From: Salinivirgaceae bacterium
GTDB lineage: Bacteria; Bacteroidota; Bacteroidia; Bacteroidales; SZUA-534
Assembly (NCBI GenBank): GCA_027858735.1
Contig: JAQICC010000443.1
Span: 1-41,088 of the forward strand
Direction: 5' to 3'
Length of the DNA stretch: 41,088 nucleotides
Shown here: piece by piece, positions 1-9,517 of the stretch
Layout: every line of letters begins with the position of its first letter
Position numbering within the stretch: the first letter of the stretch is position 1
Position numbers and translations under genes: made by a program
Notes under the pieces: generated by a model
What the model was told of the DNA's origin: nothing
The model's input: only the letters and a program-made list of their open reading frames with translations
Database searches by the model: none

Positions 1-161
1 GTAAGGTTTTCATACTTTTCGTTTCCCCGAAATAATCGGGGCAGGCTACTCAAAATGTGAAAACCAACAATTCCTAGGTCAGCCTGTCCCGTACCGGAGG
101 TCGGGAGGGTTATACCTAGGTAAAGCGCCTCTTCCCTATGTTCGAATCGCTCAACTTAGGT
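1..161 (-). mobile_element. MITE-like inverted-repeat element, copy 1 (cut by window edge)
   Basis: This stretch is the reverse complement of 25480-25640, with 157 of 161 positions identical by eye. It is visibly richer in G and C than its surroundings. Its outer terminal repeat (19 bases, 143-161) matches the left terminal repeat of the second copy. The other terminal repeat should lie about 50 bases beyond the left edge. It contains a small hairpin (CCCCGA/TCGGGG near 25-41) and no plausible coding capacity. The two copies are in opposite orientation, so recombination between them would invert the 25 kb in between. I infer a non-autonomous mobile element; no transposase is present in the window. 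Confidence 0.75.
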
Positions 162-682
162 TTAATATTAAGCTTGTGTTAAAAATATAGTGAAAAAGCA
201 TGTAACAATATATTTTTAAATGCAGCACCGAAATCATAATTGCAACCAGTCTAACAGCATATAATTGTTCCATTGTTTAGAACAATACAACAAGATTGGA
301 ACACCAGACTCCAGACTGATATACAATACACAATTACTTAATTTATATTTTTAAAGAAATTCATGATTTGCAGGTCTTAATTCAGGCTAATTATTAAGGG
401 ATTAAAAAGCAAAAGAAGCATCAATTACTATATACATATAGTATTAAATATTATGTCAATTAGTTAAAAACTGCCGCTATCTTTTTGTGCTATACACATT
501 ACAAAATATGTATATGAAGAATTGATATAGAACCTAAGAATTTGAAGTAAGCTTTGGTAATTATCAAAAAACATCTTTTAAACGCATTTATTTTTTCAAA
601 ATCACTCCCCTACTGCAACAACATAAATGAAGATTCAGGATTAACATCATAACTTTTTTATAAAAATTAAATGAAAAATTAA
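162..682. other. Intergenic region upstream of the BspA-like gene
   Basis: No credible open reading frame was found on either strand in these 521 bases. A short perfect hairpin (ATTGTTC at 264-270 with GAACAAT at 280-286) is the only clear structure. If the 25 kb between the MITE copies had inverted recently, the missing 5' part of the gene broken at 25588 could have landed here on the minus strand; no such coding remnant is visible. Confidence 0.5.
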
Positions 683-3600
683 ATGAAAAATTTCTTACAA
701 ATTAAGTTTTGGCAAATTTTAGCCGTTTTTACAGTTCTACTTTTAAACTGTAATAATATGTTTGCTACACATACATTAACCAATAGTGAAGTTGAGGTAG
801 TTGATGGAGTACTGAAAAAAGTTACCTACAAGGGTACCGACAGAGACATTATTATTCCAAGTTATCTTGATGACCAAACAATTACAGAATTAGGATATCA
901 AATATTCGGTTCAAGCCCTGCAATGATTTCTGATCTTAAATTACCTTCAAGCTTAAAAATTATTCAAGCTAATTCAATGGTAGCTACCTATATAAAATCC
1001 GTAAATATACCAAGTGGAGTAACCGAAATTGGGAGTAGAGCTTTTGCATATAACAGACTTAGCACTATTACCATTCCATCGAGCGTTGAAATTATTGGCG
1101 ACCGTGCTTTTAATAACGGCGACTTAACCAGTGTAACCTTTTCAGGAACACCAAATATTAAAAAGATTGGTGCTTATGCTTTTAAAAGTGATGAAGGTTT
1201 AAGTTCTGTTTCATTTACTTACAACCCTAATGTTATCCCAAATTTTAAATATTGGTATAGCGATGGTAAAAAATATACAAGCCAATTTACTATAACCGAT
1301 TTTACTGAAGAATATAAAGCTATTGCAAAATATACATTAACCGATAATGATGTTGTTGTTGAAAATGGAAAAATAACTAGCGTTTCGTACGATTTTTCTG
1401 ATCAATATATTGCATTTCCAAATTCGCTTGATGGTCAATACATTACCGAAATTCATAGAGGATTTAAAGCAAAAAAATTAATTGAATTGGAATTACCCGA
1501 TTCATTAAAAATAATTGGTGATACTGCTTTTTATTCTAATATAATAGCATTTGCAAATTTACCCGATGCTTTAGTAAATATTGGTAAAAATGCCTTTTAC
1601 AATAATAAACTTGAAAATATTAATATTGGTAAAAACGTTAAACGTATTGAAGCAAACGCTTTTTACATGAACAATTTAAATTCTGTGACTTTTAGTTCTG
1701 ATGCAGTGCTAAGCTATATTGGAGAAAGCGCATTTGAAGGAAATAAAGATGCTAGGTTCTTTGCTGCAAATAATATTACCAGCATTACATTACCTGCAAC
1801 TATTGATACTATTGGCGATTATGCATTCTATAAAAATAGCCTTAGCTCGGTAACTATACCTGATAGCACTATTAGTATCGGAAAATTTGCATTTGCCCAA
1901 AACGATCTTAATTCACTTGATATTCCTGAGAAAGTTAAATCGTTAGACATAGCTTGTTTTGCTGAAAACAAGTTAACAACAGTGACCTTTAACGGTAGTA
2001 TCAAAACGATTGCCGATTCGGCATTTTTCACTAATAATATTACAGCTCTAACATTATTAGAAGGAACAGAAGATATTGGTGTAAAAGCATTTTACAACAA
2101 TTTAATCGATAGCTTAACCATACCTGCATCGGTAACAACCATTAACGAAGATGCTTTTTCAAATAACTATGGATACTCAAGTACTTCCCAAAAAATTATG
2201 AGTCTTGTTTTTGCTGAAAACAGCCAATTAAAATATGTGGGTGATAAGGCCTTTGAAAAAAACAAATTATCAATAGTAATCTTTCCAAAATCGTTAGAAT
2301 ATATTGGATATCGTTCATTTAATAGCAATGCTATTGATAGTGTAAATTTAAATGACTGTAATTTATTAAGTAACATCGGATTCAATGCTTTTAGCTCTAA
2401 TGCTAGTGAACTAAAAAATATTCATGTTCCGCAAACTACCTTGTCTGGTTTTATAAAATGGATTGACAGTGATGATAGCACTTATACTGGGGCTTTTAAC
2501 ATTACTGATTTTAGTAACTCATATAAGGCCATAATCAGTCACACCCTAACCGATAACGATGTTGAAGTAATAGATAACAATATAATAAATTGTACTTACG
2601 ATTTTTTAGGTAGCGTAATTACAATACCTGACACATTAGACAATCAGCTTATTAAAGGCATAACCGCTTCACAATTCGCAAATAAAAATATATTCAATAT
2701 TAAACTCCCTTCAAAGCTTGAATATATTGGAGCTAATGTATTTTCGATCAATAAACTTAGTGAAATAGACATCCCTGCAAGTGTTACCTATATTGGCGAG
2801 GCTGCTTTTGATAACAATAAATTAGCAGCATTAACTCTTCCCAAGAATGTTCATAAAATTAGCAAGAACGCTTTTAGCAATAATGAATTAACCTATGTAG
2901 AAATACCTAATAAGGTTGATACAATAGAAATGAGTGCATTTGCCATGAATAAATTCGATAGTATACTAGTTATACCTGAAAATGTAAATTATGTGGGCAA
3001 TTCAGCTTTCGATGGATCCTATTCCAATGATAATCTTGATACTGTAATATTTAAATCAACAGGCAAACTGCATTATATTGGTAAAAAGGCATTTGAAAGT
3101 AGAAATTACAATTCATTTGTGCTACCCGTTGCTAAAAAACGCTATTACGAATTCAATGAATGGAAAACCAATTATTACGACAAAATGCAGCCCGGTGACA
3201 CTGTTCCTACTCATAAAAGTTATGCTGCGCAGTTTACTCAAAAAATAACCGAAATTTATAATTTATCAGGTACTGTAACAAATGCTGATGATATTCTAAT
3301 TACATTTAAAGTAAACAATGAAATTTATGATTCAATACTATGCAACTCAAATAGCACCTATAATTTCGAGGCTGGGGTTGGTGAACAAATCACAATTACG
3401 CCTAAAAAAGAAGGATACGTTTTTGAACCTTCTTATTATTACATTTCCCCATCTCAAGACAGCTTATCTCTTGACTTTGAAGCGTTAAAAGCGTATACCT
3501 TAGAAGGTATGGTTACTGGTGTTTCTGATGGTAATATAAGAGCTGATATATATAAGGGTAGTAATAAATATCTTTCAATTACATCAGATAGTACTCAATA

Positions 3601-5662
3601 CAAATTTACTGTAGGACAAGGCCAAATGGTTAAAATTTATCCATACAGCAAAGGATATGCATTCACCCCCCAAACAGTTGAGATTGACAGTGTTTTTGAA
3701 AACAGAACAAATATAAACTTTGAAGGATACAAAGCATGTAATATAAGTGGTTACCTGGATATTGATAGCACCTACATTTACCTCACTTATAACGACACTG
3801 TTCAAGATACAATCTTCCGTAAAAATATATCATACTACGCAACAGTACCTTATGGTGCTAATGTTAAACTATCGGCTCATAAAGATGGTTATAAATTTAG
3901 CCCTGAATCTCATGTTATCGATAGCATTATCAACGACACATCGCATGTTAGCTTTACCAGCCAAAAAGCTTATGAGTTATCAGGCACCATTACCGGAGCC
4001 GATAATGTAAAGCTGTTATTTAGTTCAAATAATGAAATTATTGATAGCATTATGGTTGAATCTGATGGTGATTCATACTCTTATATTGCAGTAAAAAATG
4101 AAACAATAACTATTAAAGCCGTAAAAGAAGGGTACACTATTGAACCTACAGAATATACAATTGCTGATATTGAAACTGATAGTACCGGACTTGATTTCAA
4201 CATCGTTGAAAACTTTACCTTAAGTGGTACAGTATATAATAGTCCAAACTCAAGCGTTCGCTTATATGTAGATGATGTTTTGGTAAACAATTCATATATT
4301 GATTCTGATTCTTCTGAATATGCATTTGAAGTAAAAAAAGGATCGGATATTAGTATTAAAGTAACCAGATATAATTTCGTGTTTGAACCTGAAACCATTA
4401 CCATTGATGGTGTTGTGGCTGATTCTGCAAATCTTGACTTTGTAGGTACACGAGCATACTTCAATGCTAAATTTTTAGTAATAGACGAAGAAAACAATCC
4501 AATTGATTCTGCTTTAATTAACATTAATGACACCAGTTTAATGACCGGTTATTATGGGAATGCAACACTGGATAACTTAAAAATTAATGAATATCAATAT
4601 ACCGTTAATTTAGAAGGGTTTACGACATACATTGATACCTTGGTTTTCACAACCGAAAATGCTGTTGATACTATTGTATTAAAAGAAATACCCACAGTAA
4701 CACAACTTGTAACATTTAATGTGACCGAGGGCACAAACAATCTTGAAAATGCTGAAATAAGTATTAATAATACAACTCTAATAACAAGTGCTGAAGGTAT
4801 TGCTACTGTTGAATTACCTGAAGGCGATTATACATACACTGCTTTACTGCAAGGTTATATTACCGCTGAAGGAAATATCACAATAAGTGATCAGGCAGTA
4901 AACGAAGCTGTAGAATTGGCTATTGATAACAGTATCTTATACACCGTTGAATTTAAAATTACTGATAGCGATACTGTACTAAACAATGCCGCAATTGCTA
5001 TTAACGATACTACTATCTATACCGATTCAACAGGTTATGCACAATGTAATTTGGTAAATGGTGATTATATTTACACAGTATCACTCAATGGTTATAATAG
5101 CAAATCAAATACCATAACTGTAGCAATGGAGAATGTACTTAGCGAAATTGAGCTAAATGTAATTCCAGAAGGCTCTCTGTTAATAACATTTACAGTTACC
5201 GATGGTGCAAACATTTTACCTGGTGCTACTATAACTATTGATGGTGAAGATTTAATTGCTGATGAAAATGGTATAGTTTCAACTTATCTTTTATCAAATA
5301 CCTATACCTACACTATAACTCTTGAAGGTTATGCCGATATTACAGATGAGGTTGCGGTTAATGATGCAGATGTAGACATTGAAATTACAATGACTCTAAT
5401 TTCAAGCTTTAAAGAAGCAAATTCAATGAATTTCTCTTACTATCCAAACCCTGCAACAAGCAATATTACAGTAGAAATGACAACTGAATCTGATGTAAAA
5501 TCGCTAGTTATTTATAGCGCAACAGGATCGGTACTTTTCTATTCTGATAATTTAAATAGAAAAATGCTTATTGATATTAGCAGTTTCCCTAGCGGAATAC
5601 TTCTATTAAAAGCCCTAAATGCCGATGGTATAAGCATAAGTAAACAAATAGTTAAACAATAG
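683..5662 (+). CDS. BspA-like leucine-rich repeat surface protein with T9SS sorting domain
   Basis: A secreted, cell-surface protein of 1659 residues, probably for adhesion or binding. A signal peptide covers about residues 1-29. Residues about 30-850 are BspA/LRR_5-type leucine-rich repeats (units such as IPSSVEIIGDRAF) arranged in three blocks. Each block opens with a TLTDNDVxV-like motif, near residues 30, 217 and 620. Residues about 860-1260 are five or six repeats of roughly 80 residues starting with a LSGTV-like motif. Residues about 1260-1570 are four PEGA/carboxypeptidase-regulatory-like beta repeats. The last ~85 residues (YYPNPATSNITVEM and onward) are a typical type A T9SS sorting domain, which predicts export through the type IX system and anchoring or release at the surface. 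An ATG at 671 is followed at once by a stop, so 683 is the start. The repeat architecture is clear; the ligand is unknown. Confidence 0.88.
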   Translation: MKNFLQIKFWQILAVFTVLLLNCNNMFATHTLTNSEVEVVDGVLKKVTYKGTDRDIIIPSYLDDQTITELGYQIFGSSPAMISDLKLPSSLKIIQANSMVATYIKSVNIPSGVTEIGSRAFAYNRLSTITIPSSVEIIGDRAFNNGDLTSVTFSGTPNIKKIGAYAFKSDEGLSSVSFTYNPNVIPNFKYWYSDGKKYTSQFTITDFTEEYKAIAKYTLTDNDVVVENGKITSVSYDFSDQYIAFPNSLDGQYITEIHRGFKAKKLIELELPDSLKIIGDTAFYSNIIAFANLPDALVNIGKNAFYNNKLENINIGKNVKRIEANAFYMNNLNSVTFSSDAVLSYIGESAFEGNKDARFFAANNITSITLPATIDTIGDYAFYKNSLSSVTIPDSTISIGKFAFAQNDLNSLDIPEKVKSLDIACFAENKLTTVTFNGSIKTIADSAFFTNNITALTLLEGTEDIGVKAFYNNLIDSLTIPASVTTINEDAFSNNYGYSSTSQKIMSLVFAENSQLKYVGDKAFEKNKLSIVIFPKSLEYIGYRSFNSNAIDSVNLNDCNLLSNIGFNAFSSNASELKNIHVPQTTLSGFIKWIDSDDSTYTGAFNITDFSNSYKAIISHTLTDNDVEVIDNNIINCTYDFLGSVITIPDTLDNQLIKGITASQFANKNIFNIKLPSKLEYIGANVFSINKLSEIDIPASVTYIGEAAFDNNKLAALTLPKNVHKISKNAFSNNELTYVEIPNKVDTIEMSAFAMNKFDSILVIPENVNYVGNSAFDGSYSNDNLDTVIFKSTGKLHYIGKKAFESRNYNSFVLPVAKKRYYEFNEWKTNYYDKMQPGDTVPTHKSYAAQFTQKITEIYNLSGTVTNADDILITFKVNNEIYDSILCNSNSTYNFEAGVGEQITITPKKEGYVFEPSYYYISPSQDSLSLDFEALKAYTLEGMVTGVSDGNIRADIYKGSNKYLSITSDSTQYKFTVGQGQMVKIYPYSKGYAFTPQTVEIDSVFENRTNINFEGYKACNISGYLDIDSTYIYLTYNDTVQDTIFRKNISYYATVPYGANVKLSAHKDGYKFSPESHVIDSIINDTSHVSFTSQKAYELSGTITGADNVKLLFSSNNEIIDSIMVESDGDSYSYIAVKNETITIKAVKEGYTIEPTEYTIADIETDSTGLDFNIVENFTLSGTVYNSPNSSVRLYVDDVLVNNSYIDSDSSEYAFEVKKGSDISIKVTRYNFVFEPETITIDGVVADSANLDFVGTRAYFNAKFLVIDEENNPIDSALININDTSLMTGYYGNATLDNLKINEYQYTVNLEGFTTYIDTLVFTTENAVDTIVLKEIPTVTQLVTFNVTEGTNNLENAEISINNTTLITSAEGIATVELPEGDYTYTALLQGYITAEGNITISDQAVNEAVELAIDNSILYTVEFKITDSDTVLNNAAIAINDTTIYTDSTGYAQCNLVNGDYIYTVSLNGYNSKSNTITVAMENVLSEIELNVIPEGSLLITFTVTDGANILPGATITIDGEDLIADENGIVSTYLLSNTYTYTITLEGYADITDEVAVNDADVDIEITMTLISSFKEANSMNFSYYPNPATSNITVEMTTESDVKSLVIYSATGSVLFYSDNLNRKMLIDISSFPSGILLLKALNADGISISKQIVKQ

Positions 5663-5683
5663 ATTTTCATTTTTTTTTGGAAG

Positions 5684-5712
5684 AGGGTGCCGCTTGCGAC
5701 ACCCTTTTTTTT
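5684..5712 (+). terminator. Intrinsic terminator after the BspA-like gene
   Basis: A GC-rich stem (AGGGTG at 5684-5689 with CACCCT at 5700-5705, loop CCGCTTGCGA that can pair further) is followed by a run of nine T. It lies 22 bases after the stop codon. Confidence 0.85.
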
Positions 5713-6551
5713 ATATAATATTTGCGTTAAACACCAAAATATTACGAGTTTTTTCACGGATTTCTTCATCCTTTTCTATCGTGTATAGTAAATCAATGAC
5801 AACTTTCACTTATCTATGTAAAGAGCTTATACCAATTGAATTTTGGAATGCGGCTTTAGAATTTTAAATATTTTTAGTTTGATTGAAGAAGAAACTTTTT
5901 GCATAGCATTATGCTACGGAATATGTTTATGATGATAAGCAAACTAAAAAGAAGATAATTATACGGTGCATTTTAATGTTTAATTGGTATTACTTTCTAC
6001 TTTAGGAATATCACACCTTAAGTAATAAAACTTCACATACTTCAACTGTACTAATAAAGCTTTCGTTTTTTTCATCTGGCTAAATTATTACAACTCACAA
6101 AGCCTCAACACATGCCTGATTTGCCGCTTCGCAAAATTCCACATCATCGCCACACATAATTAATTAAATTTCACCCTGATTACACGATATGAATAATGTG
6201 ACGGTGAGGATTAATAAATTTTTCATACCTAAAAGAGTAAATAACCTCGAGGCATTAAAATTCAAAAAAACAAATTTCAAATTTCAAATAAAACGAGGCA
6301 AGCCTCGGGGAATTAAACCCAAAGATATTAAAGTGTTTTATACAATAACAAAGATAAAAAGAAAACTAAGGTAATTTCAAAGCAAACTTAAAAATAATAT
6401 CCCATTAAAAAAGTCTATTTTGAAGCTCAATGAATAACTCCACGATTCCTTTGCAAATTTCTGTATGATAGTATACTAAGTTATTACACGGAGATTCACA
6501 AAGAAATCACAAAGCTTCTCAGAGGGAAAAACATTTTGCACTATGGTTTAG
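5713..6551. other. Intergenic region with repeat remnants
   Basis: About 840 bases without a supported gene. It holds the palindromic MITE-like element at 5829-5990. It also holds a small perfect hairpin (CGAGGC-AA-GCCTCG, 6294-6307) followed by GGGG, and a degenerate stretch with repeated TCACAAAG-like words near 6490-6525. A 61-codon frame at 6189-6374 is lysine/asparagine-rich, spans the hairpin and is not convincing as a gene. Confidence 0.55.
5829..5990. repeat. Palindromic MITE-like element with ATACCAATT ends
   Basis: The ends are inverted copies of ATACCAATT (5829-5837 and 5982-5990). The match continues inward imperfectly (about 19 of 26 positions), and a second paired block, TTTTTAGTTTG near 5870-5880, pairs with its complement near 5938-5949. 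A perfect hairpin, TAGCAT/ATGCTA, lies at the centre. The whole 162 bases could therefore fold into one long hairpin. No coding capacity. I infer a small non-autonomous repeat; copy number in the genome cannot be judged from one copy. Confidence 0.55.
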
Positions 6552-8783
6552 TTAATCTAAAGCAAATTTTGCCTCCTTAACGTTGTCAGAACTTGTACCA
6601 ATAAATACTTTAAAACCGCCAGGTTCAGCAATAAAATCTAATTCGTTATTATAGAATTTCAGATCTTCAATATCAATGGTAAATCTTACTTCCTTTTCTT
6701 CGCCTTTTTTAAGTTCAACCAATTCAAAGCCTTTCAATTCTTTTACAGGACGGGTAATGCTACCTACCAAATCTTGAATATAGAGTTGTACAATTTCAGT
6801 TCCATCGTATTCGCCCGTATTTTTAACTTTTATGATAGCCTTAATTTTTCCTTTTTTGTTAAGTACCGAATCGGATAATTCAATATTTGAATATTCAAAT
6901 TTGGTGTAACTTAAACCATAACCAAAGGCATAAAGAGGTGTATTTGGACTATCCATATAATGCGTACTCCAACGATAGTTTTCTTGATATGGTCGGCCGG
7001 TACGAAAGCTATTATAGTAAATTGGTATCTGTCCTACTGAATGAGGAAAACTCATGGTTAGCTTACCCGATGGATTATAATCGCCAAACACCACATCAGC
7101 AATAGCATTACCCGATTCATGCCCCAAGTGCCAAACCTGAACTATTGATGGTATATTTTCATCAATCCAGTCAAGCAATAACGGACGACCGCTAAACAAT
7201 AACACGACTATGGGCTTGCCTGTTTTGTGCAATGCTTTTAGCAATTCCATCTGCTTTCCGGGTATATTCAGACTTGTTCTACTTCTAGCCTCTCCAATCA
7301 TATCTAACGGTTCACCAAGTGCAACTACAACTATATTAGCGCTTTTAGCCGCTTGCACAGCTTGAGGAATCTGATCTGCTTCTTCATTGTTGGCATCACA
7401 TCCTTTTGCATAAATTATTTTAGTATTATCTGATACTTTATTTTTAATACCATCAAGTAATGAAACTATACTTTCATAATGGGAACCGCCAAAGGCCCAA
7501 CCACCCATAGGGGTATTGTTATCATCAACAAACGGTCCAATAAGTGCCAGTTTCTTTATGTTTTTATTAAGAGGCAACAACTGATTTTTGTTTTTTAACA
7601 ATACCATCGATTTTTGAGCCATGCTACGCGCAGCCTGTAAATATTCCGGTTTAAATACCTCCTCTTTTTCACGCTTTTTATCAAGATACAAATACGGATT
7701 ATCCATTATGCCTAAAGCATATTTAACACGTAATACATTTTTTACAGCCGCATCTAGTGTTTCCATCATAACCTTTCCTTCTTCAATTAATTCAGGCACA
7801 TGCTTTAAAATTGCCATCGATGCCATATCAATGTCTAAACCAGCATTAATTGCCAATTCTCCTGCATGCTTTAAATCCTTTGCCACACCATGATTTACCA
7901 ATTCGCCAACCGAAGTATAGTCGCCAATAACAAAGCCTTCAAAACCCCATTCGTTACGTAAGATATCGCGTAACAAATAAGTATTAGACGATGAGGGTAC
8001 CCCATTTATATCGTTAAAAGAAACCATGGTGGATGCACAACCCGCATCAAAAGCCGCTTTGTAACTCGGTAAATACACATCACGTAAGCGACGCCACGAC
8101 ATATCAACTATATTGTAATCGCGACCAGCCTCGACTGCACCATATGCTGCAAAATGCTTAACACAAGCACCAAATGTGGAAGGATCAGACAAATCATTTC
8201 CTTGATAGCCTTTTACGACTGCCGATGTGATGGCAGAAGTTAAATATGTATCTTCACCTGCACCTTCCATTACACGTCCCCATCTTGGATCGCGAGCAAT
8301 ATCAGCCATTGGTGAGTAGGTTAAATTTATTCCAAGCGCTGTAGCTTCTTTAGCTGATATTTTCGAAATTTCTTCAATACCTTTCAAATCCCAACTTGAG
8401 GCAAATGCCAAGGGGATTGGAAAAATCACCTCGGTACCGTGAATAATATCAGCTGGAAACATTAATGGAATTCCTAAACGGGATTTTTCAACTGCCAATT
8501 TTTGCAGCTTCGTTAAAAGATCAACTCCACGAATATTCTGTAATCCTCCAATTAAACCTTCTTGAATGGCCGCATCAATATCAATTTCTTCTCCTTGTGG
8601 GTTAATCAGGTTCCCTCCGAAATTAATCACATTTAATTGACCAACCTTTTCATAAATTGTCATTACGGCTATTAACGAATCAATTTTTTCATCGTGCTTA
8701 TTTAACTGGGTAGCTTGTTTTTGATGACATGATGCCAAGATAAAAATGGCAAAAAAAAGAATAAAAGTTGTTTTCATCTCCAT
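6552..8783 (-). CDS. bglX: Glycoside hydrolase family 3 beta-glucosidase (lipoprotein)
   Basis: A GH3 exo-acting glycosidase that releases terminal beta-linked sugars, most likely glucose, from oligosaccharides in the periplasm or at the outer membrane. The start gives a lipoprotein signal with acylated Cys19 (LASC). The TIM-barrel domain carries the conserved GH3 motifs DPRWGR (165-170) and KHFAAYG (209-215). The nucleophile aspartate is Asp288 in GFVIGDYTSVG. The alpha/beta sandwich domain follows, and the last ~100 residues are a fibronectin III-like domain (VKNTGEYDGTEIVQLY). The length of 743 residues fits BglX-type enzymes. Two start codons are possible, at 8783 and 8777; both give the same signal peptide. 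No sugar-uptake (SusC/D) genes adjoin it. Family is certain; the exact substrate is inferred. Confidence 0.92.
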   Translation of the reverse strand: MEMKTTFILFFAIFILASCHQKQATQLNKHDEKIDSLIAVMTIYEKVGQLNVINFGGNLINPQGEEIDIDAAIQEGLIGGLQNIRGVDLLTKLQKLAVEKSRLGIPLMFPADIIHGTEVIFPIPLAFASSWDLKGIEEISKISAKEATALGINLTYSPMADIARDPRWGRVMEGAGEDTYLTSAITSAVVKGYQGNDLSDPSTFGACVKHFAAYGAVEAGRDYNIVDMSWRRLRDVYLPSYKAAFDAGCASTMVSFNDINGVPSSSNTYLLRDILRNEWGFEGFVIGDYTSVGELVNHGVAKDLKHAGELAINAGLDIDMASMAILKHVPELIEEGKVMMETLDAAVKNVLRVKYALGIMDNPYLYLDKKREKEEVFKPEYLQAARSMAQKSMVLLKNKNQLLPLNKNIKKLALIGPFVDDNNTPMGGWAFGGSHYESIVSLLDGIKNKVSDNTKIIYAKGCDANNEEADQIPQAVQAAKSANIVVVALGEPLDMIGEARSRTSLNIPGKQMELLKALHKTGKPIVVLLFSGRPLLLDWIDENIPSIVQVWHLGHESGNAIADVVFGDYNPSGKLTMSFPHSVGQIPIYYNSFRTGRPYQENYRWSTHYMDSPNTPLYAFGYGLSYTKFEYSNIELSDSVLNKKGKIKAIIKVKNTGEYDGTEIVQLYIQDLVGSITRPVKELKGFELVELKKGEEKEVRFTIDIEDLKFYNNELDFIAEPGGFKVFIGTSSDNVKEAKFALD

Positions 8784-8957
8784 ATATTTATAATTTATAG
8801 AAAACCCAATTTAATTATATAACCATAAAATTAGCTATTAAAATTAAACTTATGAAATAGGTGTATTATATTGCAACAATTGAAACTTAATATGTAACAA
8901 AAAAATCAAATTATATAAAATAAGTATTTTTGAGGATTTCTAGTATCGTATTCAATA

Positions 8958-9389
8958 TTATTCAAGCAAAAGATCGAGAGCCCTTTTGTATCCATCAATT
9001 CCCATGCCTTTAAATTGAGACTTACAAACCTCTGTTATAACGGATAGCTTTCTAAACTCTTCGCGTTTTTCAATATCCGATAAGTGAACTTCAATACAAG
9101 GAATTGTTATAGCTTCAATGGCATCGCGAATAGCATAACTATAATGGGTGAAGGCACCTGCATTTATTATACACCCTATATATTTTTTCTTCTTAAGGGT
9201 TGAATGCAGTTTATCAATTATTTTGCCTTCATGGTTCGATTGAAAGCACTCAACTTTGTATCCCTTATCTTTACCGTAAATTATCAATTCTTGGCTCAAA
9301 GCCCTTAATGTAAGAATGCCGTACACTTCTGGTTTTCTTATGCCAAGCAAGTTCAAATTAGGGCCATTTATTATGATTATCGTTCTCAT
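8958..9389 (-). CDS. aroQ: 3-dehydroquinate dehydratase, type II
   Basis: Third step of the shikimate pathway: dehydrates 3-dehydroquinate to 3-dehydroshikimate, in the cytoplasm, as a dodecamer in known members. At 143 residues it has the usual length. The conserved motifs are present in order: NGPNLNLLGIRKPEVYG (8-24, with catalytic Tyr23), QSNHEG (50-55), INAGAFTHYS (75-84; the family usually has INPGA) and EVHLSDIEKREEFR (100-113, with catalytic His102). The proline-to-alanine change in the third motif is mild. The gene lies downstream of a secreted protein gene on the same strand, but a strong terminator between them suggests its own promoter. Confidence 0.96.
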   Translation of the reverse strand: MRTIIIINGPNLNLLGIRKPEVYGILTLRALSQELIIYGKDKGYKVECFQSNHEGKIIDKLHSTLKKKKYIGCIINAGAFTHYSYAIRDAIEAITIPCIEVHLSDIEKREEFRKLSVITEVCKSQFKGMGIDGYKRALDLLLE

Positions 9390-9441
9390 TTTTAACCTTT
9401 TAAATTAATGTATTTATGGCCTGAAACTAAATTTTTGGAAC

Positions 9442-9490
9442 AAAAAAAACACAAATTCACAGATTTTATGTTTAATCCGTGAATCTGTGT
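9442..9490 (-). terminator. Long-stem intrinsic terminator on the minus strand
   Basis: Two 17-base arms (9474-9490 and 9449-9465) pair along their whole length with two G-U wobbles. On the minus strand they are followed by eight T. This ends transcription of the gene at 9518-10903 before aroQ. The arms (AATCCGTGAATCTGTG-like) resemble words that recur between genes in Bacteroidota, and a degenerate relative may lie near 28105-28145. Confidence 0.85.
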
Positions 9491-9517
9491 TAAATAAGGT
9501 TCTATTACTTTTAATTA

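Noticed and set aside
135-160. GTTCGAATC, a tRNA T-loop-like word in the left MITE
   Set aside because: The flanking bases do not pair as a T stem, no acceptor or anticodon arm is present, and the same word is part of the terminal repeat of the MITE at 25480-25498.
1000-3100. Regularly spaced short repeats that could suggest a CRISPR array
   Set aside because: They are degenerate, in frame and encode leucine-rich repeat units; there are no identical repeats with unique spacers.
4081-4533. 150-codon antisense frame inside the BspA-like gene
   Set aside because: It lies wholly within a well-supported gene with repeats and is a shadow frame.
6189-6374. 61-codon open frame
   Set aside because: Basic, low-complexity composition typical of AT-rich non-coding DNA; it runs through a repeat-like hairpin and has no recognisable domain.
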